In this document: positions 50,530 to 59,919 of the stretch, one piece after another | How positions within the stretch are numbered: position 1 is the stretch's first letter | How the letters are laid out: each line of letters opens with the position of its first letter | Source of the DNA: DASSQJ01 sp963730165 | GTDB taxonomy: Bacteria; Actinomycetota; Actinomycetes; Actinomycetales; Dermatophilaceae | DNA length: 64,000 bases | Assembly (NCBI GenBank): GCA_963730165.1 | Contig: CAVSQS010000003.1 | Location: 248,001 to 312,000 of the forward strand | Direction of reading: 5' to 3' | Translations under genes and position numbers: made by a program | The notes under the pieces: model-generated | What the model saw: only the letters and a program-made list of their open reading frames with translations | Told to the model about the DNA's origin: nothing | Database searches by the model: none

Positions 50530-50650
50530 GGGCCGAGGGTAGCGACCGTCCGCGCCGGATCGCCCACCTCACGGTTCGGGCAGCGCCAGCGGACGTGGGA
50601 GACTTGAGGCCAGTGCCCTGACCGCCCGACCCCGAGGAAACCCCGCACCC

Positions 50651-52507
50651 GTGTCTCCCCGCGCCCGCACCGTGCTGCCGCCGCACGCCACGCCGCCGGA
50701 GGCGATCCGCAACTTCTGCATCATCGCCCACATCGACCACGGCAAGTCGACCCTCGCGGACCGGATGCTGCAGATCACCGGCGTCGTCGACGACCGTGCC
50801 ATGCGCGCGCAGTACCTCGACCGGATGGACATCGAGCGCGAGCGAGGCATCACGATCAAGTCCCAGGCCGTGCGGATGCCCTGGGAGGTCGACGGGGCCC
50901 CGTACGTCCTCAACATGATCGACACACCGGGGCACGTCGACTTCACCTACGAGGTCTCCCGCAGCCTGGCTGCGTGCGAGGGTGCGGTGCTCCTCGTCGA
51001 CGCGGCCCAGGGCATCGAGGCCCAGACCCTCGCGAACCTCTACCTCGCGATGGAGAACGACCTGACGATCATCCCGGTGCTCAACAAGATCGACCTGCCG
51101 GCGGCCCAGCCGGACAAGTACGCCGAGGAGCTGGCCGGTCTCATCGGCTGCGAACCCGAGGACTGCTTCCGGGTGTCCGGCAAGACCGGCGAGGGGGTCG
51201 AGCCGCTCCTCGACACGATCGTCGCGCAGTTCCCGCACCCGGTGGGCCATGCCGATGCCCCGGCCCGGGCGATGATCTTCGACTCGGTCTACGACACCTA
51301 CCGCGGCGTGGTCACGTACGTGCGAGTCGTCGATGGCAACCTCAACCCCCGCGAGCGGATCGCGATGATGTCGACCAAGGCCACCCACGAGCTCCTCGAG
51401 ATCGGTGTCATCAGCCCGGAGCCGTCGCCCGGGAAGGGCCTCGGCGTCGGCGAGGTGGGCTACCTCATCACCGGGGTGAAGGACGTGCGCCAGTCGCGTG
51501 TCGGTGACACGGTGACGAACGCCGCGAAGCCGGCACGGACCGCCCTGGGTGGGTACCGCGACCCCAAGCCGATGGTCTTCTCCGGCCTCTACCCGATCGA
51601 CGGCTCCGACTACCCCGACCTGCGCGACGCCCTCGACAAGCTGAAGCTCAACGACGCCGCGCTCGTCTACGAGCCGGAGACCTCGGCCGCGCTCGGCTTC
51701 GGCTTCCGCTGCGGCTTCCTCGGCCTGCTCCACCTCGAGATCGTCCGCGAGCGGCTCGAGCGCGAGTTCGGCCTCGACCTCATCAGCACCCAGCCGAACG
51801 TCGTCTACGACGTGACGATGGAGGACGGCACCGAGGTCGTCGTCACCAACCCCAGTGAGTTCCCCGGCGGCAAGGTGGCCGAGGTGCGGGAGCCGGTCGT
51901 GCGGGCCACCATCCTCGCGCCGAGCGACTTCATCGGTGCGATCATGGAGCTCTGCCAGGGCAAGCGTGGCTCGCTGCTCGGCATGGACTACCTCTCGGAG
52001 GACCGGGTCGAGATGCGGTACACGCTGCCGCTCGCCGAGATCGTCTTCGACTTCTTCGACGCGCTGAAGTCGCGCACCCGTGGGTACGCCAGCCTCGACT
52101 ACGAGCCCGCGGGCGACCAGGTCGCCGACCTCGTCAAGGTCGACATCCTGCTGCAGGGCGAGCAGGTCGACGCCTTCTCGGCGATCGTCCACAAGGACCG
52201 GGCGTACTCCTACGGCGTCATGATGGCCGGCAAGCTCAAGGAGCTCATCCCGAGGCAGCAGTTCGAGGTGCCGATCCAGGCGGCCGTCGGCTCGCGGGTC
52301 ATCGCCCGCGAGAACATCCGCGCCATCCGCAAGGACGTCCTCGCCAAGTGCTACGGCGGCGACATCTCCCGTAAGCGCAAGCTGCTCGAGAAGCAGAAGG
52401 AGGGCAAGAAGCGGATGAAGATGGTCGGCCGCGTCGAGGTGCCCCAGGAGGCCTTCATCGCCGCACTCACCTCCGACGGCGCCGGTGCCACGGCGCCGAA
52501 GAAGTGA
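50651..52507 (+). CDS. lepA: Elongation factor 4 (LepA)
   Basis: 618 residues from GTG 50651. Ribosome-associated translational GTPase. G1 AHIDHGKSTLADRML (~27-34), G2 region RGITIKSQAVRM, G3 DTPGHVDFTYEV, G4 NKIDLPAAQPD, then LepA-specific VKDVRQSRVGDTVTNAAKPA, GLYPIDGSDYPDLRDALDKLKLNDAAL, CRCGFLGLLHLEIVRERLEREF-type GFRCGFLGLLHLEIV, and the C-terminal YGGDISRKRKLLEKQKEGKKRMKMVGRVEVPQEAFIAAL. An AGGA ribosome binding site is about 12 bases upstream. The next gene's GTG overlaps its stop. Confidence 0.97.
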   Translation: MSPRARTVLPPHATPPEAIRNFCIIAHIDHGKSTLADRMLQITGVVDDRAMRAQYLDRMDIERERGITIKSQAVRMPWEVDGAPYVLNMIDTPGHVDFTYEVSRSLAACEGAVLLVDAAQGIEAQTLANLYLAMENDLTIIPVLNKIDLPAAQPDKYAEELAGLIGCEPEDCFRVSGKTGEGVEPLLDTIVAQFPHPVGHADAPARAMIFDSVYDTYRGVVTYVRVVDGNLNPRERIAMMSTKATHELLEIGVISPEPSPGKGLGVGEVGYLITGVKDVRQSRVGDTVTNAAKPARTALGGYRDPKPMVFSGLYPIDGSDYPDLRDALDKLKLNDAALVYEPETSAALGFGFRCGFLGLLHLEIVRERLEREFGLDLISTQPNVVYDVTMEDGTEVVVTNPSEFPGGKVAEVREPVVRATILAPSDFIGAIMELCQGKRGSLLGMDYLSEDRVEMRYTLPLAEIVFDFFDALKSRTRGYASLDYEPAGDQVADLVKVDILLQGEQVDAFSAIVHKDRAYSYGVMMAGKLKELIPRQQFEVPIQAAVGSRVIARENIRAIRKDVLAKCYGGDISRKRKLLEKQKEGKKRMKMVGRVEVPQEAFIAALTSDGAGATAPKK

Positions 52508-53775
52508 GCGGCACCGCAGCGACAACGACGTCCTCGGCTCCCGCCACCGCGACCGCCCCCCAGCGCACCCGCCTGCTCGTCCCGGGCGCCGCCCTGCTCT
52601 GGGGCACCCAGTTCGCGTTCCTCAACCCGGCGATCGGCATCATCCTCGCCACCCTCTACGGCGCGAGCCCGGGTGAGGTCGGCCTCGCGCTCGCGGCGTA
52701 CAACGTCAGCGGGTTCGTCTCGACCCTCGTCGTCCCGAGCCGCGCCGACCGCTCCGGCGACTACCTCCGGCCGCTGCTCTGGTGCGGCGGGTTCACGATC
52801 GCCCTCACCACCGCGCTGGCCCTCGCCACGACGCTGCCGCTCGCCGTGCTCGCCCTCGTCGCCCTCGGCGGGCCGGCCGGCATCGCCATCGGCCTGATCT
52901 TCGCCTACCAACGGCACACCGGCGCCACCGTGCAGCAGATCATGCGTACCCGCGCCGTCTTCTCGTTCGCGTGGGTGGGGGGTCCGCCGCTCGCGGCGTT
53001 CCTCATGGGCTTCCTCGGCAACCGCTCGGTGCTCTGGGCGGTGGCGGGCATGGGGGTGCTCGGTCTCGCTCTGACGCGGGTGATGATCCGCGAGCACGCC
53101 CGTTCGCCGTACGCCGGGACGGCCCCCGCGACAGGAGACCGGATGGCGGTGGCCCTGCGCCGACCCGACGTCCTCATCCTCCTCGCGACGTTCGTGTCGT
53201 TCGGGGCCGCGCTGAGCGCCGCCGTCTCGGTGACGCCGCTGTTCGTCACCCGTGGGCTCGGCCTCGACATCGAGTGGAGCGGCGTGGTGCTCGGTACCTG
53301 CGCCGCCCTGGAGATCCCCGTGCTCGTGGGGCTCGGCCGGCTCACCGGACGGTTCGGGCCGCGCCGGGTCGTCGCGGTCGGGTCGGTCGCCGGCATCACG
53401 TACTACGCGCTGATGACGGTGGCGAGCGACCCCGCGGTCCTCGTGGGGGCGCAGGTGCTCAACGCCGCCTTCATCGCGACGATGTCGGGCGTCGGTCTCA
53501 CCCTCTTCCAGGACGTCCTCGGCCGTCCCGGGCTCGCGTCCTCCCTCTTCATGAACACCACGCGTGTCGGGGCCGTCGTCGCCGGCCCGGTCATCGCCCT
53601 CGGCGGAGGCTCCGTGCTCGGGTACGCCGGCGTCTTCGCCGCGTGTGGTGCGCTCGTGCTCGTCGGGCTAGGGCTGCTCCTCGCGGGGGTGTGGCGCAGG
53701 CGACGGTCAGCGCAGGTGCGCCACGTCGGGCATGCTCACCCCGTACGCGAGGTCGGTGCCGTCGAAGCCCAGTGA
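52504..53775 (+). CDS. MFS transporter, sugar-efflux (SET) type
   Basis: 423 residues from GTG 52504, overlapping the lepA stop. About twelve membrane helices. MSGVGLTLFQDVLGRPGLASSLFMNTTRVGAVVAGPVIALGG and VGLALAAYNVSGFVSTLVVPSRADRSGDYLRPL resemble SetA/SetB sugar efflux pumps. The last ~25 residues (RRRRSAQVRHVGHAHPVREVGAVEAQ) run 69 bases into the convergent GNAT gene and do not look like a family ending, so the original stop may have been lost. Substrate inferred only from family resemblance. Confidence 0.85.
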   Translation: MSGTAATTTSSAPATATAPQRTRLLVPGAALLWGTQFAFLNPAIGIILATLYGASPGEVGLALAAYNVSGFVSTLVVPSRADRSGDYLRPLLWCGGFTIALTTALALATTLPLAVLALVALGGPAGIAIGLIFAYQRHTGATVQQIMRTRAVFSFAWVGGPPLAAFLMGFLGNRSVLWAVAGMGVLGLALTRVMIREHARSPYAGTAPATGDRMAVALRRPDVLILLATFVSFGAALSAAVSVTPLFVTRGLGLDIEWSGVVLGTCAALEIPVLVGLGRLTGRFGPRRVVAVGSVAGITYYALMTVASDPAVLVGAQVLNAAFIATMSGVGLTLFQDVLGRPGLASSLFMNTTRVGAVVAGPVIALGGGSVLGYAGVFAACGALVLVGLGLLLAGVWRRRRSAQVRHVGHAHPVREVGAVEAQ

Positions 53776-54522
53776 ACGGTAGAGCCGGCCGGCGGGGTTG
53801 TCCTCCTCGGTGACGATGACGAGCTGCTCGCAGCCGCCCTCGCGCAGCCAGCTGGCGGCCCGTCCGACGAGGTGCCCGGCGAGGCCGCGGCCGCGGTGCT
53901 CGGCATGGGTGAGCACCGACTGGTAGCGGCCCACCGACCCGCAGCGGACGGCGCCGAGGTGGGCGACGAGCCGGTCACCCTCGAACGCGCCGAGGAACCT
54001 GGCGACCCCCGCGGCGCACATCCGGGCCCGTCCTTCGACCTGCCGCTCGGTGAACTCGCGGTAGGCCTCGGGGGTGGCCGGTCCGTCGTGGTGAGCGACG
54101 TACAGCTGGACGACGTCCTCCCACGGTGCGTCCTCGCCGAGGACCCGCACCGAGTAGCCGGGTACGCCGGGGCGCTCGTCGACGGGACCGTCGGCGAGCA
54201 GGGTGATGACCACCTCGGGGGAGAACCCCCGCTCGAGCCACGCGTCGGCGACCGGCCCCGGGAGGCCGAAGGTCCGGTGTCGTGCGTCCGGGAGGGCGGC
54301 CTCGAACCGCGCCAGCCAGAGGTCGACGTCCGCGGCGCGCGCGGGGTCGAGGACGTCGAGGTAGTTGCCCCACCAGAAGGTCGGGTTCCCCGGCGTCACG
54401 ACGCGCAGGTGGTCCCCCTCGTCGACGATGTCGGCGCCACCGAGGTGGGCCACGACGAGGTCGGTCCACACGCCGGGGCCGACCAGCGACGCCCAGCGGG
54501 GCTCGTGCTCGATGAGGTCCAC
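53707..54522 (-). CDS. GNAT family N-acetyltransferase
   Basis: 271 residues from GTG 54522. An N-terminal ~130-residue domain (TPGNPTFWWGNYLDVLDPARAADVDLWLARFEAALPDARHRTFGLPG) precedes a C-terminal GNAT domain with RYQSVLTHAEHRGRGLAGHLVGRAASWL (acetyl-CoA loop HRGRGLAG) and EEDNPAGRLYRSLGFDGTDLAYG. The two-part layout suggests a duplicated or extended GNAT. CAGGGT 6 bases upstream may be the -10. Its 3' end overlaps the MFS gene tail to tail. Confidence 0.85.
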   Translation of the reverse strand: MDLIEHEPRWASLVGPGVWTDLVVAHLGGADIVDEGDHLRVVTPGNPTFWWGNYLDVLDPARAADVDLWLARFEAALPDARHRTFGLPGPVADAWLERGFSPEVVITLLADGPVDERPGVPGYSVRVLGEDAPWEDVVQLYVAHHDGPATPEAYREFTERQVEGRARMCAAGVARFLGAFEGDRLVAHLGAVRCGSVGRYQSVLTHAEHRGRGLAGHLVGRAASWLREGGCEQLVIVTEEDNPAGRLYRSLGFDGTDLAYGVSMPDVAHLR

Positions 54523-54626
54523 GGGCCCACCCTGTCAGGCGGCCCGTGCCACCGCGACGGAGTTCGGGCAGCGCGCGGGCCGGGCCCACGAGGTGGCAGG
54601 TGTCCGCCATCGCCCGGAGGCGGGGG

Positions 54627-55196
54627 TCAGGCGGGGACGCTGGACTCCTCGACGTCGGCCCCCCGCACCGGGCCGTCGCGCCACCGTTCGGGGCTCGCGG
54701 CGAGCGCGAGCACCGCGTCGAGGTCGCGAGGCCAGACGTCGTCGGTGGTGGCAGCCAGGGCCTCCGGCGTCCACCAGCGCAGCTCGACGACGGTGAGCTG
54801 CTCCTCCTCGGTGTGGCCCGAGGTGTCGACCTCGAACGGTTCGACCCGCACGAGGTAGAACACCTCGGTCTGGTCGACGACCTTGTCGCTGTAGCCGTGC
54901 ACCGCGGTGCGCTCGAGCAGCGGGCCGACGAGGTCGGCCCCGGTGACGACGAGCCCGGTCTCCTCGATCAGCTCCCGGACGACGGCCTCGGCGTCGCTCT
55001 CACCGGGGTCGACCCCTCCTCCTGGGGTCACCCACCAGTGCACGACCGGGTCCAGGCCGAGGTCGGAGTCCTGGAGCAGTAGCAGGCGACCGTCGTCGTC
55101 GAGCAGGAGCACACGGACGGCCCGACGCCTGGAGCGAGGGCGGTCCGACGGGTGGGGGGCGACGAAACCGGGCCGGCCGGGCAGCGGTGCGGGCAC
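54627..55196 (-). CDS. NUDIX hydrolase
   Basis: 189 residues from GTG 55196. The full Nudix box GX5EX7REUXEEXGU is present at ~60-82 (GGVDPGESDAEAVVRELIEETGL). RAVRVLLLDDDGRLLLLQDSD precedes it and EVFYLVRVEPFE with LRWWTPEALAAT follows. Hydrolyses a nucleoside diphosphate linked to another moiety; the substrate cannot be told from sequence. The start is fixed by TACCGT 6 bases upstream, so it has its own promoter although tusA ends only 29 bases before it. Confidence 0.93.
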   Translation of the reverse strand: MPAPLPGRPGFVAPHPSDRPRSRRRAVRVLLLDDDGRLLLLQDSDLGLDPVVHWWVTPGGGVDPGESDAEAVVRELIEETGLVVTGADLVGPLLERTAVHGYSDKVVDQTEVFYLVRVEPFEVDTSGHTEEEQLTVVELRWWTPEALAATTDDVWPRDLDAVLALAASPERWRDGPVRGADVEESSVPA

Positions 55197-55202
55197 CCCG
55201 TC

Positions 55203-55208
55203 ACGGTA
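55203..55208 (-). promoter_or_regulatory. -10 box of the NUDIX gene (leaderless)
   Basis: TACCGT on the minus strand, 6 bases before GTG 55196. Confidence 0.5.
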
Positions 55209-55225
55209 ACCCGGCGGGCCTCGGG

Positions 55226-55471
55226 TCAGTCGGGCTCGCCCGTGCGGATCATGAAGACGAGGTCGCCGCCCTCCTGGGACTGCGAGACGACCTCGTGGCC
55301 GTTCGCCTCCGCCCAGGCGGGGATGTCGCTGAGGGCGCCCTTGTCGGTCGCCATGACCTTCATGAGCTGGCCGGGCTCCATCCGGCGGGCCGCCTTGGTG
55401 GCGGCCATGACGGGCATCGGGCACATGAGCTCACGGGCGTCGACGAGGACGTCCTCGGTGGTCTCGCTCAT
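55226..55471 (-). CDS. tusA: TusA-family sulfur carrier protein
   Basis: 81 residues. Small alpha-beta sandwich that carries persulfide sulfur on C17 of the CPMP motif (DARELMCPMPVMAATKAARRM). The rest, GQLMKVMATDKGALSDIPAWAEANGHEVVSQSQEGGDLVFMIR, is typical of TusA/YeeD. A strong AAAGGAG ribosome binding site precedes the ATG. Last gene of the arsR-led operon, 39 bases after the DsrE2-like gene; TusA with DsrE2 and rhodanese proteins is a known sulfur-relay set in sulfur-oxidising bacteria. Confidence 0.93.
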   Translation of the reverse strand: MSETTEDVLVDARELMCPMPVMAATKAARRMEPGQLMKVMATDKGALSDIPAWAEANGHEVVSQSQEGGDLVFMIRTGEPD

Positions 55472-55510
55472 CGGCTTCTCCTTTGATCGGGGTGGGTCGG
55501 GACCGGGCGG

Positions 55511-56083
55511 TCAGATGAACAGGGTGAGGTTGGACTTGCGGGCGTCGGCCATGAACGCGGCGGCGCCACCGAACTCGACGCCCTCCTGGAAGTCGCTCTG
55601 CTCGTAGCCGAAGACGTCGACCGTCATCTGGCAGGCGATGAGACGTACGTCCATCTCGCGGCACGTCTCGAGGAGCTCACCGATGGTCGACACGTTCTTG
55701 TCGGCGAACTTCTTCTTCATCATCTTCGAGGCCACCGTGACCATGCCCGGCATGGCGGTGACGAGGTCGGGCATCGGCACCGGCATCGGCATCGCCGGGT
55801 TGCCGACCGCGTCGACCTTGAGCTTCTTCTCGAAGTCCTTGTGGATGATGTTGAGTCCGTAGAAGGTGAAGAAGATCCCCACCTGCATGCCGACGGCCGC
55901 GGCGGCGCTGGCGAGGATGAGCGGCGGGTAGGCCCAGTCCAGGGTGCCCTTCGACGCGACGATCGCGCCGGTGCGCATGCCCGGGTCCTTCTTCAGGGCG
56001 GTGCCGATCTCCTCCTTGACGATGCGGCGGACGTCGTCCTCGGTGATCGGTGTCTGGTCGGTCGTCATCGGCTCAGCGGACAT
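55511..56083 (-). CDS. DsrE/DsrF-like family protein (DsrE2-type)
   Basis: 190 residues from ATG 56083. An N-terminal acidic/helical ~45 residues (TPITEDDVRRIVKEEIGTALKKDPG) is followed by a DsrE-type domain: GAIVASKGTLDWAYPPLILASAAAAVGMQVGIFFTFYGLNII, a Met/Pro-rich loop, and ETCREMDVRLIACQMTVDVFGYEQSDF. The Cys in IACQMT aligns with the persulfide-carrying Cys of DsrE2, with a second Cys ten residues earlier. One hydrophobic segment could touch the membrane. Overlaps the end of the TorD-like gene by 11 bases. Likely a sulfur-transfer partner of TusA. Confidence 0.87.
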   Translation of the reverse strand: MSAEPMTTDQTPITEDDVRRIVKEEIGTALKKDPGMRTGAIVASKGTLDWAYPPLILASAAAAVGMQVGIFFTFYGLNIIHKDFEKKLKVDAVGNPAMPMPVPMPDLVTAMPGMVTVASKMMKKKFADKNVSTIGELLETCREMDVRLIACQMTVDVFGYEQSDFQEGVEFGGAAAFMADARKSNLTLFI

Positions 56084-56978
56084 GGGTGGGTACCCCTTCG
56101 GTGACGTGCCGCCGCGCGCGGCAGGAACTGGTGGTCTGTGTTGCGCGGTCGGCCCAGAAGGCCGCGATGGGGCCGAGCGCCCCCACGTCGGAACGGTGCT
56201 CCGCCGCCCAGGCCTCGGCGTGGTCGGCCACCCAGCCCAAGGTGGTGGTCGGGTCCTGCTCGAGCATGGCGGCGAGGGTGAAGGCACGCTCACCGATGCG
56301 CAGTCCCAGGCCCTCGGCCCGCGCGGCGCGGGCCAGGTCGGAGCGGGTGAGGACGATGCCGGTGCGCACCGGCGTGAGCAGCGCCGCGGCGAGCCCGCGG
56401 GAGCCGTCGGGCTCCTCGGGCAGGCCGGGAGCCACGCGCAGCGCCACGGGCAGCTCCTCGGGCTCGGGCAGCTCGGCGGCCTCGGCGAGGAGGACCTCGA
56501 CGAGGAGGGCGGCCCACGCCGCGTAGACCTCGGTGCCGGTACCGGCGACCGCCCGGGCGAACATCGGCACCCAGGTGAGCAGGTGCTCCCGGAGCAGCAC
56601 GGTGCGGGCCCGTCGCCGGAGGACGGCTCGGGCCGGGTCCTCCTCGGTGGCCTCGGCCTCGGTCAGCGTCGCGAGCAGGCCGAGCAGCGCGGCGAGGTGG
56701 TCCGGCTCGGCCGGTGGGACGTACCCGAGTGCCCGCCAGAAGCCCGCCACGCGGTCGGCGGCCTCGCCTCCGAGCATCCCCTCGGGACCGAGGTAGACCG
56801 ACGCGTACGGCACCGCCCCGAGCGTGAGGGCCTGGGTGTGCTCCGCCGCGGTCGGCGCGCCGCCGAGGTCCAGCGCGGCTGCCACACGGGCGTGGGACGG
56901 GTGGGGGGACTCGCTGAGGACGGCGAGGGCCCGCAGCACCTCGGCGGTACCGCCGGCGCGGTCGGTGGCCACGCTCAC
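56073..56978 (-). CDS. TorD/DmsD-type molybdoenzyme chaperone
   Basis: 301 residues from GTG 56978, overlapping the oxidoreductase stop (GTGA). An all-helical protein; LTLGAVPYASVYLGPEGMLGGEAADRVAGFWRALGYVPPAEPDHLAALLGLLATLTEAEA matches the TorD family pattern (Y-x-S-x-Y/F-L-GPEG...E...D-x-v-a-x-f-y...g...PPxEP-DHL). These proteins hold the apo-enzyme until the molybdenum cofactor is inserted. The position right after the molybdoenzyme gene fits. It is longer than classical TorD (~200), with a C-terminal extension of about 100 residues. Confidence 0.87.
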   Translation of the reverse strand: MSVATDRAGGTAEVLRALAVLSESPHPSHARVAAALDLGGAPTAAEHTQALTLGAVPYASVYLGPEGMLGGEAADRVAGFWRALGYVPPAEPDHLAALLGLLATLTEAEATEEDPARAVLRRRARTVLLREHLLTWVPMFARAVAGTGTEVYAAWAALLVEVLLAEAAELPEPEELPVALRVAPGLPEEPDGSRGLAAALLTPVRTGIVLTRSDLARAARAEGLGLRIGERAFTLAAMLEQDPTTTLGWVADHAEAWAAEHRSDVGALGPIAAFWADRATQTTSSCRARRHVTEGVPTHVR

Positions 56979-59905
56979 GCGCCGTCCTCGGGGATGCGGA
57001 AGACCTCGGGCCCCGGCTTGAGCGGGCGCATCAGCCAGTACGGGCGGCGGGTGCCGTCGGGGGAGACCTCGCGTGCCGAGCGCGTCCGGGTGAGCCACTC
57101 ACGGTAGACCGCGCGGGACCTGTCGGTGTCGACGCTGATGTCGCCGTAGCTGTCGCCGGGCTCGGCCCTGGCGACCCGGACCGCCTGGTGCCAGCAGTGC
57201 ATACCCGAGATCGGGTCGGGGTGCACCGGGAAGGTCATGTTCTGGTGCACGCCCACGTCGCTCCACCAGATGCGAGCGGTGTCGGGGTCGCTCGACTCGT
57301 AGGGCCCGACCCCGCGCAGTCGCTTCATCGTCCACGTCGACCCCTCGCGGACCAGGTCGACGGTCGCAGCGGTCTGGCCGCCGTTGCGCTCGGGCTGCTC
57401 CTTCGGCACCCAGCGCCCCATGTGGTGGCTGCAGGCGACGACACCCGGCCGGATGCCCTCGGTGACCCATGCCTTGACGACGAAGTAGCCGATGTCGGTG
57501 GAGACCCGGACGAGGTCGCCGGTGCGGACCCCGAGCGGGGCGGCGTCCTGCGGGTGCAGCCAGAGCGGGTTGGTCTGGGCGAGCTCGTTGAGCCACTTGG
57601 CGTTGGCGCTGCGGGTGTGGATCTGGGTGGGCAGCCGGAAGGTCGAGATGAGCACCTTCTGGTCCTCGGCGAGGTTCTCGCGGTGGATGTGGCTCTTGAT
57701 GTACGTCGGGATGCCGTACTCGGGCCATCCCCACTCCGCAACGGTGGGCGAGTAGAACTCGAGGAGCCCGCTCGGGGTCGGGAAGCCCCGCTTGACGTCC
57801 CCGTCGACCTCGACGCCGACGGGGTTGCGGCCCTGCTCGTCGGGCTGGGGCGCGCCGGTGGGGGCGAGGTTCTCCGCCGGTGGCTTGGGCGCCGTCGAGT
57901 AGACGCGGCCGAGGTCGGTGACGTGCTTGCCCGTCAGCTGCGTGGGGTCGACGTCGCGCTCGAAGACCTGGCCGACGTGGCTGCTCACCTCGAAGGCCCC
58001 GTAGCGGCGCATGAACTGCAGCGGCGTCAGGCCCTCCTCGGCCGCCTTCTCGGGCAGGCCGGGTACGGAGTTCTCGAAGATCCAGCCGTAGTAGTCGTCG
58101 ACGGACATCCGCTGGTCGGGGTCCTTGGGCGACTCGTAGTACTTCCGGATGCCGAGCGATCCGTCGGGGTCGATGCGCCAGGAGAGCTCCATCCAGAACT
58201 CGTTCTCCTCCCACACCTCCCCGGGGTTGGCCTGCCGGGTGTCGGTGATGGTCTCGCCCATCCGCTCGCGGGCCGCGCGCAGGACCGGCTGCCGGAAGCC
58301 GATCCACTGCCCGTCGTACTGCTCGTAGGAGTGCAGGTCGTGCCGCTCGGAGGCCAGGCCCATCGGGAGGACGTAGTCGGCGAGGTAGGCCGTCTCGTTC
58401 CACGTCGGGGTCAGCGCCACGTGGCAGCCGATCATCGCCTCGTCGCGGAGCACCTCGGTCCACACCATGCCGTCGGGGTTGGTCCACACCGGGTTGTAGA
58501 CCCGGCTGAAGTAGACGTCGAGCGTCCCGCGGCCGTCCTGCATCAGGTGCGGGAGGATGAAGGAGAGCTCGTTCATCGCGAGCGGGTACTCGATCGGCCA
58601 GGTCAGCTCGTTCCACTGGTGCGGGTGGCCCGGCACGTGCATCGGCTTGGGGACGAACTTGTTCCACGCGTTCAGGTGGGTCCCGCCCGGCGACGCGACC
58701 GCACCGAGCAGCGCGGCGACGAGGAAGAGCGTGCGCGAGACTTGCCAGCCGCCGAGGTTGCCCGCGGCCGCCGAGCGCCAGTTGTGCGTCGACAGGGCCG
58801 TGCCGGCGCTCGCGACGAGCTCGGTGATCTCGCGGATGACCTCGGCGTCGACGCCCGACTCGGCCGCGGCGTACTCCGGGGTGAAGTCGGTGTAGAGGGT
58901 CGTGAGGACCTCCTCGAAGGCCTCGAAGGTCTCCGGCCGGTCGGGGTGGACCGCGCGCAGGTACTCCTTCCAGTTCCACCAGCGCCGCACGAAGTCGCGG
59001 TTGTAGCGCCGCGTCTCGATGAGGTTCTGGGCGACGGCGAGCATGATGGCTGCCTCGGTACCCGGGTAGGGCGAGATCCAGTGGTCGGCGTGGGTCGCGG
59101 TGTTCGACAGGCGGGTGTCGAGGACGATGAGCTTGGCGCCCTTCTGCTTGGCCTCGATGATCCGCTGCGCGTGCGGGTTGAAGTAGTGGCCGGTCTCGAG
59201 GTGGCTCGAGATGAGCAGCATGACCCGCGCGTTCGCGTGGTCGGGGCTGGGCCGGTCGATGCCCGTCCAGTAGTGGTAGCCCGAGCGCGCCCCGCTGGAG
59301 CACACGTTGGTGTGCGAGTTGTGCCCGTCGACGCCCCACGAGGCCATCACCCGCTCGGTGAAGCCGTCCTCGCCGGGCCGGCCCACGTGGTACATCACCC
59401 GGTTGGGGGTGTCGTTCTCGAGGGCAGTGCGGATGCGGGCCGCGATGTCGTCGAGGGCGGTGTCCCAGTCGACCTGCTCCCAGCGGCCCTCGCCGCGGCC
59501 GCCGACGCGGCGCATCGGGTGGAGGATGCGGTCGGGGTCGGTGACCTGGTTGTACGTCGCCGGCCCCTTGGCGCAGTTGCGGCCGCGCGACCCGGGGTGC
59601 TCGGGGTTGCCCTCGAACTTGCGGACCTGCAGCGTCTCCTTGTCGACGTAGGCGAGAAGGCCACACGCGGACTCGCAGTTGAAGCACGTCGTCGGGACGA
59701 GCATCGAGCGCTTCTCGACGCGCTGGGGCCACGACCGGGAGTCGAGCTCGACCCAGTCGTCCCAGCGCTCCTTGGGCGGGAAGGCGGCGAGGTGGATCCG
59801 GCTCGGCCCCGGGTAGAACGTCTCGCCGCGTCCGGTGACCTCGTCGCGGGCGGCACTGACCCGCTCGCCGAGGCGCTCGACGGGAGAACGGTCTGTCGTC
59901 GTCAT
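56975..59905 (-). CDS. Molybdopterin oxidoreductase, large catalytic subunit (SoeA/PsrA-like)
   Basis: 976 residues from ATG 59905, with AGGAG ten bases upstream. DMSO-reductase superfamily. The N-terminal [4Fe-4S] motif is C74-x2-C77-x3-C81-x29-C111 (TTCFNCESACG, GRNCAKG). C202 in HTNVCSSGARSGYHYW is in the position of the molybdenum ligand, as in Cys-ligated sulfur and nitrate enzymes. LIVLDTRLSNTATHADHWISPYPGTEAAIMLA, SRVYNPVWTNPDGMVW and the C-terminal molydopterin-binding domain (NPLWLHPQDAAPLGVRTGDLVRVSTDIGYFVVKAWVTEGIRPGVVACSHHMGRW) are intact. No Tat signal, so cytoplasmic, as in sulfite dehydrogenase SoeA rather than periplasmic PsrA/PhsA. Neighbours point to sulfur; the substrate is inferred. 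Confidence 0.92.
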   Translation of the reverse strand: MTTTDRSPVERLGERVSAARDEVTGRGETFYPGPSRIHLAAFPPKERWDDWVELDSRSWPQRVEKRSMLVPTTCFNCESACGLLAYVDKETLQVRKFEGNPEHPGSRGRNCAKGPATYNQVTDPDRILHPMRRVGGRGEGRWEQVDWDTALDDIAARIRTALENDTPNRVMYHVGRPGEDGFTERVMASWGVDGHNSHTNVCSSGARSGYHYWTGIDRPSPDHANARVMLLISSHLETGHYFNPHAQRIIEAKQKGAKLIVLDTRLSNTATHADHWISPYPGTEAAIMLAVAQNLIETRRYNRDFVRRWWNWKEYLRAVHPDRPETFEAFEEVLTTLYTDFTPEYAAAESGVDAEVIREITELVASAGTALSTHNWRSAAAGNLGGWQVSRTLFLVAALLGAVASPGGTHLNAWNKFVPKPMHVPGHPHQWNELTWPIEYPLAMNELSFILPHLMQDGRGTLDVYFSRVYNPVWTNPDGMVWTEVLRDEAMIGCHVALTPTWNETAYLADYVLPMGLASERHDLHSYEQYDGQWIGFRQPVLRAARERMGETITDTRQANPGEVWEENEFWMELSWRIDPDGSLGIRKYYESPKDPDQRMSVDDYYGWIFENSVPGLPEKAAEEGLTPLQFMRRYGAFEVSSHVGQVFERDVDPTQLTGKHVTDLGRVYSTAPKPPAENLAPTGAPQPDEQGRNPVGVEVDGDVKRGFPTPSGLLEFYSPTVAEWGWPEYGIPTYIKSHIHRENLAEDQKVLISTFRLPTQIHTRSANAKWLNELAQTNPLWLHPQDAAPLGVRTGDLVRVSTDIGYFVVKAWVTEGIRPGVVACSHHMGRWVPKEQPERNGGQTAATVDLVREGSTWTMKRLRGVGPYESSDPDTARIWWSDVGVHQNMTFPVHPDPISGMHCWHQAVRVARAEPGDSYGDISVDTDRSRAVYREWLTRTRSAREVSPDGTRRPYWLMRPLKPGPEVFRIPEDGA

Positions 59906-59919
59906 GGCAGGGAGGCTCC

